NCBI RefSeq assembly: GCF_023016285.1 | Contig: NZ_CP095413.1 | Coordinates: 5,222,501-5,286,500, forward strand | Reading direction: 5' to 3' | DNA length: 64,000 nucleotides | Origin: Muricauda sp. SCSIO 64092 | Lineage (GTDB): Bacteria; Bacteroidota; Bacteroidia; Flavobacteriales; Flavobacteriaceae | Shown here: positions 1 through 9,531 of the stretch, piece by piece | Numbering within the stretch: position 1 is the first letter of the stretch | How the letters are laid out: every line of letters starts with the position of its first letter | Notes under the pieces: generated by a model | What the model was told of the DNA's origin: nothing | What the model saw: only the letters and a program-made list of their open reading frames with translations | Databases searched by the model: none | Made by a program: the position numbers and the translations under genes

Positions 1-1
1 T

Positions 2-1495
2 AGAAGTGCAGGTGAAAATTGTAGTAAGGCCAATTCAGAGCTTATCGCGACTATAACTGATGTCACAGAAAATGAATATACTGATTTGTCTCCACCTGCA
101 GTCGAATCTTTATGTTACTATCTGAGGGTCTACACGGACAAAGGAATACTTGGAGAAAGTAATGTTTATGATATTACCCCAAGTTTTTTTATTCGTATGT
201 CCGCTGTTTCCCAAAAGGACCCGGTAGTAACGGATAACAGTATTGAAATTTCATGGGAACCGTCAGATTCACCTTATTTCTCTCATTATGAAATTACTGT
301 GTCAAATTATGGAGGCACAAGTGCTAATGGGGCTCAGGAATACACTCTTGCGGAAATTACCGATATAGATGAGACCAATTATATAGATAAGACTCCGCCA
401 TATCTAGAGAATCCATTTTATACAGTTTACGCCTATAACATTTTCGGCAATAAAAGCCCCTTGAGTGATAATCAAAATATTGGTGTACGAGAAGTGAATT
501 TTAAAAGAAAAGAAGTTATTGAATATAAAAGCATTCTTTCTTTGACTGTTGACCCTGAAGCGCCTATAGTCTATCTCTTTGGGAAACCAAGTGGAAATGG
601 AAATACGGGAATAGATATTCGTCGATACAATTATGAACGGCAAGAAACAGAGGCCGTTTCTGATATTTCGCCGCAAAGTTCAACTTATTCAGATATCAAG
701 TTGTTTCTTTCACAGGCAAATGGAAAGGAATTGGTAATAAAACAAGGCATAGAGCTATACTTTTATAATGCAGATACCATGGAATTTAAATATGCTATTG
801 TGCCGGAAGGTGTAAGCGGGTTTTGGGATTTCACATATGCCCCGGAATTGGATTTATGGTTGTTCATAACAGGAAGCGAAATATTTACCTTAAAAAGGGA
901 TAATACAAATCTTTCTCTAATTGACAGTACGCCACATTTTACCCAGCACCAAGGAAATACATTGCATAGACTTTTCATGTTAAATAATAACAGAGTATTG
1001 GTTGGCCATCCGAATGAACCAAACAGTATCGTAAAAAGTCTTGACCAGAACGGATTTATTGTCGGGTCAGAAATGGTAGATTTTGGCATCAGAGGTTTTA
1101 ATAACGAGAAAACTCTGCACAACACCAACGCAATGTACATGTTAGATACAGAGGAAAATAGACTATATAGTACTGATACTTTCCAAGTCATTGAATCATT
1201 TGAGTTTCCGGCTTTTCCATCAGGCACAAGTATAGATGGCACACAGGTCTTTGGCAGTAACAATGACCGAGATTGGCAAGTTAATTCTGAGAGTCCACAC
1301 CAAAAAGAGGCGGTAGTTTATGGTAGAAATCTGGGTCAAGCGAACAATATTCTAACCATAGGTTATCCCCATTTTATTTTTGAAGACTATAATGGCAACA
1401 TTATTAGTGTTTCAACAGGATTTAAAAAACAAACATTGAATCAAAACTATAATGACAAGGCAGATATTTTTGTAGAGCGCTTAGATACTCCATAA
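2..1495 (+). CDS. Exported FnIII-type protein, 5' end outside window
   Basis: The reading frame is open from base 2, so the gene starts upstream; the TTG at 86 is only an internal codon. The visible ~497 residues contain two beta-sandwich segments that look like fibronectin type III repeats (for example ISWEPSDSPYFSHYEITVSN near residue 80). A long C-terminal part follows, resembling a beta-propeller-like sensor of unknown target. The protein ends ...DIFVERLDTP without a T9SS sorting domain. The N-terminal signal cannot be seen. Other exported FnIII proteins of Bacteroidota are lipoproteins, which would fit. Function unknown; the fold call is by pattern only. Confidence 0.6.
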   Translation, partial: RSAGENCSKANSELIATITDVTENEYTDLSPPAVESLCYYLRVYTDKGILGESNVYDITPSFFIRMSAVSQKDPVVTDNSIEISWEPSDSPYFSHYEITVSNYGGTSANGAQEYTLAEITDIDETNYIDKTPPYLENPFYTVYAYNIFGNKSPLSDNQNIGVREVNFKRKEVIEYKSILSLTVDPEAPIVYLFGKPSGNGNTGIDIRRYNYERQETEAVSDISPQSSTYSDIKLFLSQANGKELVIKQGIELYFYNADTMEFKYAIVPEGVSGFWDFTYAPELDLWLFITGSEIFTLKRDNTNLSLIDSTPHFTQHQGNTLHRLFMLNNNRVLVGHPNEPNSIVKSLDQNGFIVGSEMVDFGIRGFNNEKTLHNTNAMYMLDTEENRLYSTDTFQVIESFEFPAFPSGTSIDGTQVFGSNNDRDWQVNSESPHQKEAVVYGRNLGQANNILTIGYPHFIFEDYNGNIISVSTGFKKQTLNQNYNDKADIFVERLDTP

Positions 1496-1501
1496 GATTA
1501 A

Positions 1502-1711
1502 AATGGGATTAGGAATTTTTTAATTGTAGAAGTACTGGTTATCCAGGGAAAGTCGCAGGTTTGGCTTGCGGAACAACTTGGAAAGAGTACAACGTCTGTT
1601 GCTGCCATATGCAATAATAAGTCTCAACCACATCTAAAGGACTTAAAAAAGATTGCTGTGATTCTTGATGTAGACATTAGAGAATTGTTAGTACCTAGGC
1701 CCTCATGGTAG
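1502..1711 (+). pseudogene. XRE/Cro-type helix-turn-helix regulator, 5'-truncated
   Basis: The frame ending at the TAG at 1709-1711 reads an HTH_3 domain: QVWLAEQLGKSTTSVAAICN, then a QPHLKDLKKIAVILDVDIRELL tail, which is the usual C-terminal half of short Bacteroidota XRE regulators. The frame opens after a stop at 1499-1501 and holds no ATG, GTG or TTG ahead of the domain, so the first helix and the start codon are missing. It directly follows the FnIII gene and precedes transposon debris. It is probably a remnant of a mobile-element regulator; a non-canonical start cannot be excluded. Confidence 0.55.
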
Positions 1712-1756
1712 ATACGGACTTTTTCTTAAGTATTTGATTATAATATATTTAAAACA

Positions 1757-1988
1757 TTAAGCACTAATCCCTTCAATCTTAAAATCTCTAATCTTATCAA
1801 ATTCAAAAAAGCGATATTCTCCTTCCGAAAAGAGCTTTTTGAAATTATATTCACCGTATAAGTTTACATGTTGCCAAGTCATGATGGAGCTCTTCCTCAT
1901 GATTTCTATTATTTCCATTGCATCTTCTTTGGAACTACTTTTAGAAATTACATCGCTTAATTTCAGGTAATTCCAAAGCACTATTAGG
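1757..1988 (-). pseudogene. Tn3-family transposase, C-terminal fragment
   Basis: About 75 codons match the C-terminus of the Tn3 transposase at 36962-40050. Both share VLWNY, then (R/G)(K/S)SSIMTWQH(V/I)N, then GEYNF and a final basic tail. The reading stops matching near 1988, right where a Tn3 terminal repeat begins (1994), so another element appears to have inserted into or recombined with this gene. The GTG at 1981 is not a real start. No recognisable terminal repeat remains on its 3' side. Confidence 0.8.
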
Positions 1989-1993
1989 CTTCA

Positions 1994-2655
1994 TCCCAAA
2001 AATAGGACAAAATGTCCAATAAAATCACCTAATTTATTGTAATTCAATTTTTTACGGACGTTATACTGTTTCGGGATTACACTACCATTTCATGGCTTTT
2101 AAAACGACTTGGGCGCAAAACGGTTAATGGACTATCTTTACGGAAATAAACCGATTATGTTTCTTTCCATTTTCTTAAAAGGCTCAATGTTCTAAGTATT
2201 CACTTAAAACATTGAAATCGTGAAACATGCAAAGCGATTTATAAAAGCTTTTGGTCTCACCCAAGAGGGGCATATTGATTTTCCAAAGAAGATATCCAAT
2301 ATCCGCATTTCAAGGATTGACAACTATCGTAAGATGGGTGGCTGTTGGTTCTGTTTCCCCCATGGAATAGAGACTACTAACTCAAAATTTTCAAAACGTA
2401 CCCGTAACTGGAAAAAACATAGGAGAAACCAATACAAGTCCTATTGACCTAAAGGCTGCACGAAACGACAACTTGGCTCGGAGGCATTAAAAACACTGGT
2501 GTTTATCGATTAATTAAATTCCCCAGTTTTTCTTATTGGTCTATTTGAATATAGTGTTCTATGGGGTTCATTGAACGTACTGCCCAAGTGTGCTATTTTG
2601 TGTTTATGCAATAATGAGACTCCTTTTTTGTTTATTGGAACAACCACGGTCAATG
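1994..2655 (+). mobile_element. Left end of a Tn3-family transposon (copy A, truncated)
   Basis: Bases 1994-2024 repeat the 31-bp terminal repeat found at 27886-27916, and the following ~630 bp are highly similar to 27917-28580, including the small CxFC gene at 2220. Similarity ends near 2655, where unrelated debris and an IS110 remnant follow. This is the same end, in the same orientation, as the left end of the complete element at 27.9-40.1 kb. The rest of copy A is not visible here. Confidence 0.8.
2220..2447 (+). CDS. Small conserved transposon-borne protein with CxFC motif (copy A)
   Basis: This 75-residue basic protein uses a GTG start (GTGAAACATGCA). Its first 73 residues are identical to the product at 28113 except for one His/Tyr difference near the end, while the surrounding DNA has drifted, including several synonymous changes; this suggests the protein is under selection. 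Features: an aromatic-rich GGCWFCFPHG motif, possibly half of a metal site, and a Lys/Arg-rich tail RTRNWKKHRRNQYK suggesting nucleic-acid binding. It lies about 200 bp inside the transposon end. I do not recognise a named family. Confidence 0.6.
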   Translation: MKHAKRFIKAFGLTQEGHIDFPKKISNIRISRIDNYRKMGGCWFCFPHGIETTNSKFSKRTRNWKKHRRNQYKSY

Positions 2656-2678
2656 TTTCTGCTCATTGAGCACTTAAA

Positions 2679-2906
2679 TTGAGAAAAAATGGAGGATGGG
2701 AAACAGGATACTCCCTTTTAACCTCTAAAACTTCAAAGGCAATTTACTTTTACCTGGAAGGTACATATACTTCATTGGATGGACTAAAGTCATATTCAAT
2801 AAATGACCTGTATGAATATAATCAAGAAAACAATAAAGTAACAATGCCATTAAATGAACTAAAAAGTGAAATACTAGGCATTATTTCAAAAATGTCGAAG
2901 AATTGA
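2679..2906 (+). CDS. Hypothetical protein, probably a fragment
   Basis: A 75-codon frame with TTG as the only early start. It reads like a soluble beta-then-alpha protein (YSLLTSKTSKAIYFYLEGTY, then a helical LNELKSEILGIISKMSK end). It sits immediately after the point where transposon copy A stops matching copy B and just before the IS110 remnant, so it is more likely the surviving end of a longer gene. No family recognised. Confidence 0.3.
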   Translation: MRKNGGWETGYSLLTSKTSKAIYFYLEGTYTSLDGLKSYSINDLYEYNQENNKVTMPLNELKSEILGIISKMSKN

Positions 2907-2953
2907 TTAAAAAACTTGACACAACAAAGAACTGAGTTAAAAAACAAGTTCAT

Positions 2954-3685
2954 TTAGCCTAATCTTGACACATAATTTTCATCATAGGGCAGTCCTGATT
3001 TTGCAATGGCAAATGCCTGTTTCAACAGTTTGTTGGATACGGCTATCAATGCCAGTTTTTTGCTTTTCCCCTTTGCCGTGATACGCTCATAAATCTGCCT
3101 GCACCCCTTGTTGTGCCTGCAGGCCGAGAAGGCACACAGGAACAATAGGTTCTGTAACTTTCTATTGCCCACCTTGCTGATCTTGCTCTTGCCGCGTACG
3201 CTGCTCCCGGAACGCCTTTTCGTTGGGGTGGTGCCCGCATAATTGCACCGCTGGGAGGCCGTGAGGCCCTCTGTAAGGACAATCAAAAGGGCCACCGTCT
3301 TATCACCGAGCCCAGGTATGCTCTTTAAGTCGGTGAGCTGCCGTTGTTGGGTTTTCTTGACCAGGTCGAGCAAGCGCTCGTTCAGGGCTTCCAACTCTCT
3401 GTCCAACGACTTGAGGCTCCGTTTTAACGAGCTGTATACCGTCCTTGATGGTACGCCCAGCACTTTCTCCCCATGAAGCTTGTTCTTTATCTGGATGCGC
3501 TGTTTCAGGTATATGTCCATCAGGGCAAGCAGTTGTATACTCTCCGCTTGATCCTTGGCCCTACCATTATACAGGGGGACATCGTTTACCATGGCATATT
3601 CCCGTATGGCCCTGGCATCGCTCTTGTCGGTCTTGACCTTGCTCAACTTCATTTGAATAAAGCGCTTAACCGATAAGGGGTCCAC
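2954..3685 (-). pseudogene. IS110-family transposase, N-terminally truncated
   Basis: The 243 residues visible carry the IS110 hallmarks: the KTDKSDARAI segment that follows the first catalytic part, a central coiled region, then the transposase_20 domain with IPGLGDKTVALLI, a helix-hairpin-helix-like stretch, and GTTPTKRRSGSS...GNRKLQNLLF. Usual IS110 transposases are about 320-340 residues; the first ~90, with the leading DEDD residues, are missing. In frame, the upstream codons run out at a stop near 3718. The bridge-RNA region normally next to these genes is not recognisable. Confidence 0.85.
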
Positions 3686-4165
3686 TACCGAGACCTCGGT
3701 GTCCCTTCTATTTGGGCACTAATTATGGAAGTAAACTTCTATATTTATGGTTACATAACAATGGGCCAAACATACGAGCCATGACCGTTACCAAAGTTCA
3801 AATAAACGATAGTAAACCTATCGGAATAAAAATACACTTTGACCATGAACCTAATTCAATAAGGGGCTTTTTTATTGGAATTGATTTTCCAGGCCGGACT
3901 TGTATCCCATTTCCACCAGCGATAGAAGGATGCCGTTGTCCTGTTATCCGAGGGAACACAAGCTGTTGGTGAACCCACTGGATCCGGATTTCAACAAGGC
4001 CGTCCAGGCCATTTCCGTTTTGTCCCTGATTTAATAGGTTTCAACACTTTTTTTAGCAGAATTTAAAAGCAAAGGTTAAACTGTTTTTAGTTTATCAATA
4101 TTCTTTGATCAACGAACGACTGGATACATGGTATTGACCATTGTACCAACAAAAGTTCCGATAAG
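3686..4165. other. Gene-poor stretch with coding debris
   Basis: No convincing gene. A short frame at 3930-4034 (+) reads like the end of a protein (HKLLVNPLDPDFNKAV...), and 3712-3972 is open in another frame, but neither has family features or a ribosome binding site. This is probably decayed sequence between the IS110 remnant and the surface-protein gene. Confidence 0.4.
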
Positions 4166-6832
4166 TTGAAAAAAAGATCACTGCTTCAATACAGTTCCGT
4201 CCCAAATTCCAAAAAAGGAAAGAAAAGTACCCCACCGTTCTTTATGGTGCACAATGCTCTTGCCATTGTCGGGCGCGCTGGTTTATGGCAGACAACCGAT
4301 AGGCCGAGACATCGGGGAACGGTACAAAAATATGGGAAAGAGCACATTTTTGCCATACTGTTGGTGTTTATCCTCGGTGCTCCGGCCATGGCACAGGAGG
4401 CTTTTATCACTACTTGGCAGGTAGGAGAAAATAGTATAGGGGACGGAGACCTGTCCATCACCATTCCCACCGAAGGAAGTGGCTACGATTACACCGTGGA
4501 TTGGGGTGAGGATAGCGATAATGATGGGATCAACGATAAAAGCCAGAACGTCACCGGAAACGCTGATCATACCTACAGCGGTGCCGGCACCTACACCGTA
4601 TCCATCACGGGAGATTTCCCCAGGATCTATTTCAACAATAACACTAGCGGTGACAAGGACAAGATACAGACCGTGGAGCAGTGGGGAGACATCCAGTGGA
4701 ACAGCATGAACAGCGCCTTCTATGGATGTACCAACCTACAGGTCACGGCCATGGATGCCCCCGACCTGGCCCAGGTAACAGATATGAGTGATATGTTCCG
4801 GGAGGCCCGTTCCTTCAATCAGGACATAGGTAACTGGGATGTGGGAAACGTAACAGATATGAAACGTATGTTCCGGGAGGTCAGTTCCTTCAATCAGGAC
4901 ATAGGCAACTGGAATGTGGGAAACGTAACAAATATGGAGGACATGTTCAACGGTGCCACTTCTTTCAATCAGGACATAGGCGGTTGGGACGTAAGCAATG
5001 TCACCAATATGAGTTTCATGTTCGTAAATGCCAGCTCCTTCAATCAGGACATAGGCGGTTGGGACGTGGGCAAGGTCACAAATATGAGACTTATGTTCAG
5101 TTTTGCCTCTTCTTTCAATCAGGACATAAGCGGCTGGAAGGTGGGCAATGTCACAAATATGGGTCTTATGTTCCGGGAGGCCCGTTCCTTCAACCAGGAC
5201 ATAGGTAACTGGGATGTGGGCAATGTCACAAATATGAGTCAAATGTTCTGGGCTGCCAGTTCCTTCAACCAGGACATAGGTAACTGGGATGTGGGAAACG
5301 TAACAGATATGAATCATATGTTCTGGGCTGCCAGCTCCTTCAATGGGAACATCGGAGATTGGGGAGATAAGACAAGCAATGTAACGGATATGAGTTTCAT
5401 GTTCAACGGTGCCACTTCTTTCAACCAGGACATAGGCGGTTGGGATGTGGGAAACGTAACAAATATGCAATCCATGTTCTGGGCTGCCAGCTCCTTTGAT
5501 CAGGACATAGGTAACTGGGATGTGGGAAACGTAAGAAATATGAGTGAAATGTTTATTGGAGCAAAACTTTCAGTTGCCAATTATGACGCACTGCTTATAG
5601 GTTGGAACTCAAAAGTTTTACAAAATAATGTTCGATTTAATGGAGGCTTAAGCCAATATTGTTCAGGGGAATCGGCCAGATCAAATATGATTAGTAATGA
5701 TAACTGGAGTATTACCGATGCAGGAAGAATGATGGCACCAATGCTAGAAGATATCGCCGATCAAACTGTTTCCGATAGTTATACGTTACCAACAATCATT
5801 GGGGAAAACCTCACAGGTGATGAAAAATATTATACAGGTAGCAATGGTACAGGAACATCTTACAACTCTGGACACACGATTAGCTTTAGTGACTTTTCCT
5901 CTTATCCAATTACCCTGTATATCTACGATGGTAATCCAGACTGTAGTAGTTCAGAACAAGATTTTCAACTGACCATAACCTCATTACCACCACCATGTAC
6001 CATGTTATCGTTACCATTATCGGGAGCTATTGATGTTCCCATAGGAACAAACATTGAATGGAACGAGGTCCCGAACGCAACAGGCTATAGGCTGACTGTC
6101 GGTACAAGTTCAATGGTTGGCGATATCCTATATGCTTTGGATGTAGGGGATGTTCTGGGTTACGATCTACAGGAGGACCTACCGGAAGGCACATCCATTT
6201 ATGTTGGTATAATCCCTTATAACTTGGGAGGGGACGCTATGGCCTGTACGGAAGCAAACTTTACCACGGAGCTTTTGATCCCATTGCCATCGTGTACCAT
6301 GTTATCGTTACCATTATCGGGAGCTATTGATGTTCCCATAGGAACGGGCCTGGAGTGGAACGAGGTCCCGAACGCAACAGGCTATAGACTGACGGTCGGT
6401 ACAAGTTCAATGGTTGGCGATATCCTATATGCTTTAGATGTAGGGGATGTTTTGGGTTACGATCTACAGAAAGACCTACCGGAGAACACATCCATTTATG
6501 TTGACATAACACCTTACAATTCAGAGGGAGACGCTATGGCCTGTACAGAAGAAAACTTTACTACAGAGCTTTTGATCCCATTACCACCAAGATTCTTTAC
6601 TCCAAACAATGACAATATAAATGATTATTGGATAGTTCCAAACCCATCAAATCAAGTATTAAAGGTTTTTATTTTTGACCGATACGAGAAGTTGTTAAAA
6701 GAAATAAGGGATATTTCGGCAGGTTGGGATGGTACATTCAATGGCCGCCCTATGATAGCTGATGACTATTGGTACTCAGTAATCTATAGAGATGGTAAGA
6801 TATTAAGGGGACATTTTAGTTTAATACGCTAA
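4166..6832 (+). CDS. BspA-like (DUF285) surface protein with T9SS type B sorting domain
   Basis: Large exported protein. After a hydrophobic signal segment ([15 protein letters not shown]) comes a PKD/bacterial-Ig-like portion. Then about 11 tandem 25-residue DUF285 repeats of the type [19 protein letters not shown] (roughly residues 210-460), two near-identical ~95-residue modules each starting [18 protein letters not shown], and a C-terminal gliding/T9SS type B domain ([13 protein letters not shown]...[17 protein letters not shown]). It should be secreted by the Por system and attached to the surface, perhaps as an adhesin. The start is uncertain: the frame opens at a TTG (4166), and the residues before the signal segment look non-native, so the 5' end may be rearranged or frameshifted near 4330. 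Confidence 0.8.
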   Translation: MKKRSLLQYSSVPNSKKGKKSTPPFFMVHNALAIVGRAGLWQTTDRPRHRGTVQKYGKEHIFAILLVFILGAPAMAQEAFITTWQVGENSIGDGDLSITIPTEGSGYDYTVDWGEDSDNDGINDKSQNVTGNADHTYSGAGTYTVSITGDFPRIYFNNNTSGDKDKIQTVEQWGDIQWNSMNSAFYGCTNLQVTAMDAPDLAQVTDMSDMFREARSFNQDIGNWDVGNVTDMKRMFREVSSFNQDIGNWNVGNVTNMEDMFNGATSFNQDIGGWDVSNVTNMSFMFVNASSFNQDIGGWDVGKVTNMRLMFSFASSFNQDISGWKVGNVTNMGLMFREARSFNQDIGNWDVGNVTNMSQMFWAASSFNQDIGNWDVGNVTDMNHMFWAASSFNGNIGDWGDKTSNVTDMSFMFNGATSFNQDIGGWDVGNVTNMQSMFWAASSFDQDIGNWDVGNVRNMSEMFIGAKLSVANYDALLIGWNSKVLQNNVRFNGGLSQYCSGESARSNMISNDNWSITDAGRMMAPMLEDIADQTVSDSYTLPTIIGENLTGDEKYYTGSNGTGTSYNSGHTISFSDFSSYPITLYIYDGNPDCSSSEQDFQLTITSLPPPCTMLSLPLSGAIDVPIGTNIEWNEVPNATGYRLTVGTSSMVGDILYALDVGDVLGYDLQEDLPEGTSIYVGIIPYNLGGDAMACTEANFTTELLIPLPSCTMLSLPLSGAIDVPIGTGLEWNEVPNATGYRLTVGTSSMVGDILYALDVGDVLGYDLQKDLPENTSIYVDITPYNSEGDAMACTEENFTTELLIPLPPRFFTPNNDNINDYWIVPNPSNQVLKVFIFDRYEKLLKEIRDISAGWDGTFNGRPMIADDYWYSVIYRDGKILRGHFSLIR
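4770..5555 (+). repeat. Tandem 75-bp coding repeats (DUF285 units)
   Basis: About ten or eleven direct repeats of 75 bp within the surface-protein gene, each encoding a FNQDIGxWDVGNVTxM unit. Several neighbouring units are almost identical at DNA level, so slippage or recombination could change copy number. One unit (5341-5400) is longer and divergent ([16 protein letters not shown]). Confidence 0.85.
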
Positions 6833-6914
6833 ACTTCTAAACTAAATCAATTGGGATATAAATTAAGTGTGTAGTTTCTTTTAATTTTATGAACTTATCT
6901 TTTTAAGATTTTAG

Positions 6915-7094
6915 CTTTCCCATGGATCATACCTGTACGCCTTTATCGTAAAGGAAGAAATGGTCTTGACCAAGGGTGATGTCATCGGATTTGTCGGGAA
7001 TACCGGTAAATCGGACGGGAACCATATCCATTATGAGATCAGAAGGGATGGGAAACCCCTGGACACCTACCCTTTTTTCACACTTGGGGATTGA
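6915..7094 (+). pseudogene. M23 (LytM) peptidase C-terminal fragment
   Basis: The frame ending at the TGA at 7092-7094 reads HGSYLYAFIVKEE, then KGDVIGFVGNTGKSDGNHIH and YEIRRDGKPLDTYPFF. This is the end of a zinc endopeptidase of the M23 family, with the HxH metal pair of the catalytic site. The frame is closed by a stop at 6912-6914, so the upstream metal-binding HxxxD part is gone. No start codon or signal peptide is present. It is a remnant, probably of a cell-wall hydrolase or conjugation-element lysozyme. Confidence 0.7.
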
Positions 7095-7122
7095 TCGTAA
7101 GGACTGTCTCCAGAAGCATTAA

Positions 7123-7392
7123 AATGACCAGAATAGCATTAATATCAATATAGGCCATGACAGTTTTGATCCTACTTCTTATAGTTGCCCCGCTTGTTGC
7201 GGTGACCACGCAATAACAGAACAAAAAATATTTGATGTTGAGTCGACCGAATATATGTTGATGAAATTTGAATCTGAGGAAAAAAGACAAAAATCCATTG
7301 ACGGAATTAAAGAAAGGGAGTCTAAAAACATTTATCAGTATTTATTGAACCCAATCGGACATTCGGAAAAACCACAAAGAGAACTGAGCTAA
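7123..7392 (+). pseudogene. Orphan coding fragment with CPACC motif
   Basis: A 90-codon frame with no start near its opening reads a protein-like sequence: SYSCPACCGDHAITEQKIF, then a helical KFESEEKRQKSIDGIKERES, and the end PQRELS. The Cys cluster may be a small zinc ribbon. There is no upstream start or RBS, and it follows the M23 fragment, so I treat it as a fragment. Family unknown. Confidence 0.3.
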
Positions 7393-7687
7393 GCTAAAGT
7401 TCAATTAAAGGATTTTCAAATACATCGATTTTATCCCATTATGGTACAATACACCCGTATCTACCACGAGGACCAAGTAGTAAAATTTTATGGTGCAAAA
7501 ACGTCGCTTCTACCATGAAGGCCTAAGGCAACTGGAAAAATCACGATTATCCAATAAGTTGTGACCATATTTTACTGTCAGAATATTACAAATCCTATGG
7601 AACATTTGGCCCGTATAGACCATGAAGGCCATTATTTGTTTGTTGGACAGACGCTCATAGGGATATCGGCCATGAGGATTTTCATTG
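7393..7687. other. Non-coding or decayed stretch
   Basis: Only very short frames occur here. Around 7660-7680 the minus strand shares a CTCATGGCCGATATC block with 8027-8044 on the plus strand, suggesting pieces of related genes in opposite orientation. No gene can be supported. Confidence 0.35.
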
Positions 7688-7790
7688 TCCCACCTTTCCC
7701 CTTTTCAGTCCCTGAACCAAGCGGCTTCAGCACTTTTTTTGGTATGGTACCGTGTTAAAAATTAAGATTTGCCAAAGGCAATCTTGCTAA
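7688..7790 (+). repeat. Duplicated upstream/promoter-like segment (copy 1)
   Basis: Matches, in inverted orientation, 54268-54385, which lies upstream of the outer-membrane protein gene at 53644. The best-conserved block spans 7743-7785 and contains GGTACCGTGTTAAAAATTAA and a TTGCC-AAA-GGCAA inverted repeat. Weaker similarity continues outward to about 7690. In both places it lies 5' of a small or exported gene, so it may be a shared regulatory region. Confidence 0.6.
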
Positions 7791-7943
7791 AATGGGATTG
7801 GTTTTCACGGCAGTGACCGTGCCAATGGTTGCCCTTTGAAGGCTTTCTCCTTTTCAAGGTTGTTTTTTCTTTATGTGGGGTTCAGACGGCAACGGGGACT
7901 TGGTTTCCAAAGTCCCCGCCGTTCTGAAAAAAAGTGTGGAAAA

Positions 7944-8228
7944 ATGGGAAGGGATAAATACATCAAAAGGAGGCTGTACAAACAAATCCTGAAAGAGAAC
8001 AAAAGGCTGGAAGAAGAGAAGAAAACCCTCATGGCCGATATCAGGATATTGGTCCAGGACCAATTTTCGTCCAGGAAACAATTTGTGGAATCAAAATGGC
8101 GGAAACCTTCAAAAAACTCTGGAAAGAGATCCAACCGTGAAAGGATCGTGGGAACCGATCAACATAAACAATCACTGCCCCACAGGTCTAAAATTCCCCA
8201 CCAGTTTTGGACATTGGTATCAGTATAA
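7944..8228 (+). CDS. Small basic coiled-coil protein, possibly frameshifted
   Basis: From the ATG at 7944 the product is 94 residues. It begins MGRDKYIKRRLYKQILKENK and continues as a charged helix likely to form a coiled coil (LEEEKKTLMADIRILVQD). After about residue 50 the composition changes (PSKNSGKRSNRERIV). Other frames there look more natural: ATGGCGGAAACCTTC at 8095 reads MAETFKKLWKEIQP. A frameshift near 8090 is therefore plausible. The annotated upstream extension to 7836 is rejected because it is untypical. Family unknown. Confidence 0.4.
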   Translation: MGRDKYIKRRLYKQILKENKRLEEEKKTLMADIRILVQDQFSSRKQFVESKWRKPSKNSGKRSNRERIVGTDQHKQSLPHRSKIPHQFWTLVSV

Positions 8229-8252
8229 ATAAACAACCATAATCTTTAGAAA

Positions 8253-8351
8253 ATGAACAGATCAAGAAAAATGAAGGCAATGATTCTTTTGACGGTAACA
8301 GTATTTGCGACAACACTGTCCACTTCATGCAATAGCGATGATGATAGTTAA
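8253..8351 (+). CDS. 32-residue micro-lipoprotein
   Basis: ATG at 8253 gives MNRSRKMKAMILLTVTVFAT followed by TLSTSCNSDDDS and TAA. It has a basic N-terminus, a hydrophobic core, a lipobox-like LSTSC, and then an acidic SDDDS stretch typical of the Bacteroidota lipoprotein export signal. Nothing follows the signal. It is either a lipoprotein whose body has been lost or a genuinely tiny lipopeptide. A TTTAGAAA spacer upstream gives a weak RBS context. Confidence 0.45.
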   Translation: MNRSRKMKAMILLTVTVFATTLSTSCNSDDDS

Positions 8352-8408
8352 CCAACCATGAGTGGACTTAGGACTTGTCTGTTTGTTAGTAACAATTAAA
8401 AGTTGAAA

Positions 8409-9227
8409 ATGGACAAAATATCAAAACACCTTTTAATCCTTAAAAGAAGGATAAGTCAACGACATGAACTGAATAAATTATTTCAAATCCAGAATAAACC
8501 ACTCCAACAGGTAATGGATGCGTATCTGATAACCAAAACAAATGCTCATGAAAAAGATGATATCAATTCATTTTCAAACTGCGAAAGTTATAGACGTAAA
8601 CTTCTTTCCGATAATACTCAAATTACCTATGAAATATTTTCGTCGGATAAAAAAGCTTCAGTTAGGGATATATGCAAAAAGGCCCCTTCAACTAAAAAAT
8701 GGTGCCAGTTTTTATACCACCTGGTCAAGAACATCGATAACCCAAGAGTCCTGGAAATAGGAACCAACCTTGGCGTTTCTGGGTCTTATATCCTTGAGGC
8801 ACTCAAAGGTAAAAATGGAAAATTTACTACGATGGAAGGTTTACCACAACTCTGTGAAATATCCCATAAACAGTTTTCCACAATCGTTCCCGATTCGAAA
8901 TTCGAAATAGTTCAAGGTTTATATGACAACACATTCACGCAGATAATCGAAGGGAAGGAAGGATATGATTTGATGTTCATTGACGGAAATCACAAAAAAG
9001 GTCCAACCCTTGAATATTTCAACGCCCTTAAATCGATAATGGGAGAAACGGCAGTATTTGTTTTTGACGATATAAATTGGAGCACAGGAATGAAAGAAGC
9101 TTGGGAGGTCATTAGGAAAGACAAAGACGTTAATTTTTCAATGGACATATACAAACAGGGTATCATAATAATAGACCAAAATGAACCTCAAAAAAATAAG
9201 GAATTCAATCTACATCTTGCATACTAG
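8409..9227 (+). CDS. Class I SAM-dependent methyltransferase
   Basis: ATG at 8409 is preferred over the TTG two codons upstream. The 272-residue product has a helical N-terminal cap (1-90) and a Rossmann methyltransferase core. Motif I is VLEIGTNLGVSGSYI (about residue 118), an acidic loop is TTMEGLPQL, DLMFIDGNHKKGPTLEYF resembles the Methyltransf_24/O-methyltransferase group, and VFDDINWSTGMKEAW follows. These enzymes methylate small molecules or sugars in surface polysaccharide and secondary-metabolite loci. It stands alone between fragments, so the substrate cannot be guessed. Confidence 0.75.
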   Translation: MDKISKHLLILKRRISQRHELNKLFQIQNKPLQQVMDAYLITKTNAHEKDDINSFSNCESYRRKLLSDNTQITYEIFSSDKKASVRDICKKAPSTKKWCQFLYHLVKNIDNPRVLEIGTNLGVSGSYILEALKGKNGKFTTMEGLPQLCEISHKQFSTIVPDSKFEIVQGLYDNTFTQIIEGKEGYDLMFIDGNHKKGPTLEYFNALKSIMGETAVFVFDDINWSTGMKEAWEVIRKDKDVNFSMDIYKQGIIIIDQNEPQKNKEFNLHLAY

Positions 9228-9531
9228 CTTACTGGATAAACAGTCACTAACAAACCTAAACCATATTAAAACACAGTTTAGCCAGAACGTTGGACTTTGG
9301 TTTCTTTTTTTAGTCACAATGGTATTTTGGTTGTTTGATGGACCGTTCAAGGACTTTCCGGACGAACCCGAGTCCTAATATTGGGTTTAATTCCTGTGGC
9401 TCGGTCACTTGGCGGTCATTGAACGACTCCGATAAAGAATATTGTTTTAGAGTTGAGCAACGATGAGCAGTTTCAAAGCACAGGCCGATGGAAATTCAAT
9501 GGGGTAGCCACTGGAAAAGAAAGGAAAAACA
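9228..9531. other. Gap with a possible membrane-protein fragment
   Basis: In plus frame 9250-9378 a stretch reads FSQNVGLWFLFLVTMVFWLF followed by DGPFKDFPDEPES and a stop: one transmembrane helix and an acidic tail, but without its own start. It overlaps the methyltransferase end if extended to 9181. Probably a remnant; nothing else is seen. Confidence 0.3.

Noticed and set aside
1985..1994. Longer 38-bp terminal repeat including GGCTTCA/GGCTCCA
   Set aside because: The outer bases agree at 1985 and 40115, but not at 27878, and at 1985 they overlap the transposase remnant; probably coincidence.
3712..3972. 86-codon plus-strand frame
   Set aside because: Spans the truncated IS110 edge, has odd composition and no RBS; considered chance.
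4736..5470. A 244-codon minus-strand frame with [13 protein letters not shown] repeats
   Set aside because: Mirror of the DUF285 repeats on the plus strand; no start context or family.
4770..5555. Regular 75-bp repeats resembling a CRISPR or satellite array
   Set aside because: Repeats are in frame, encode DUF285 units and have no unique spacers or cas genes.
7836..7943. N-terminal extension of the coiled-coil protein
   Set aside because: Sequence is Phe/Arg-rich and non-native; the ATG at 7944 gives a normal start.
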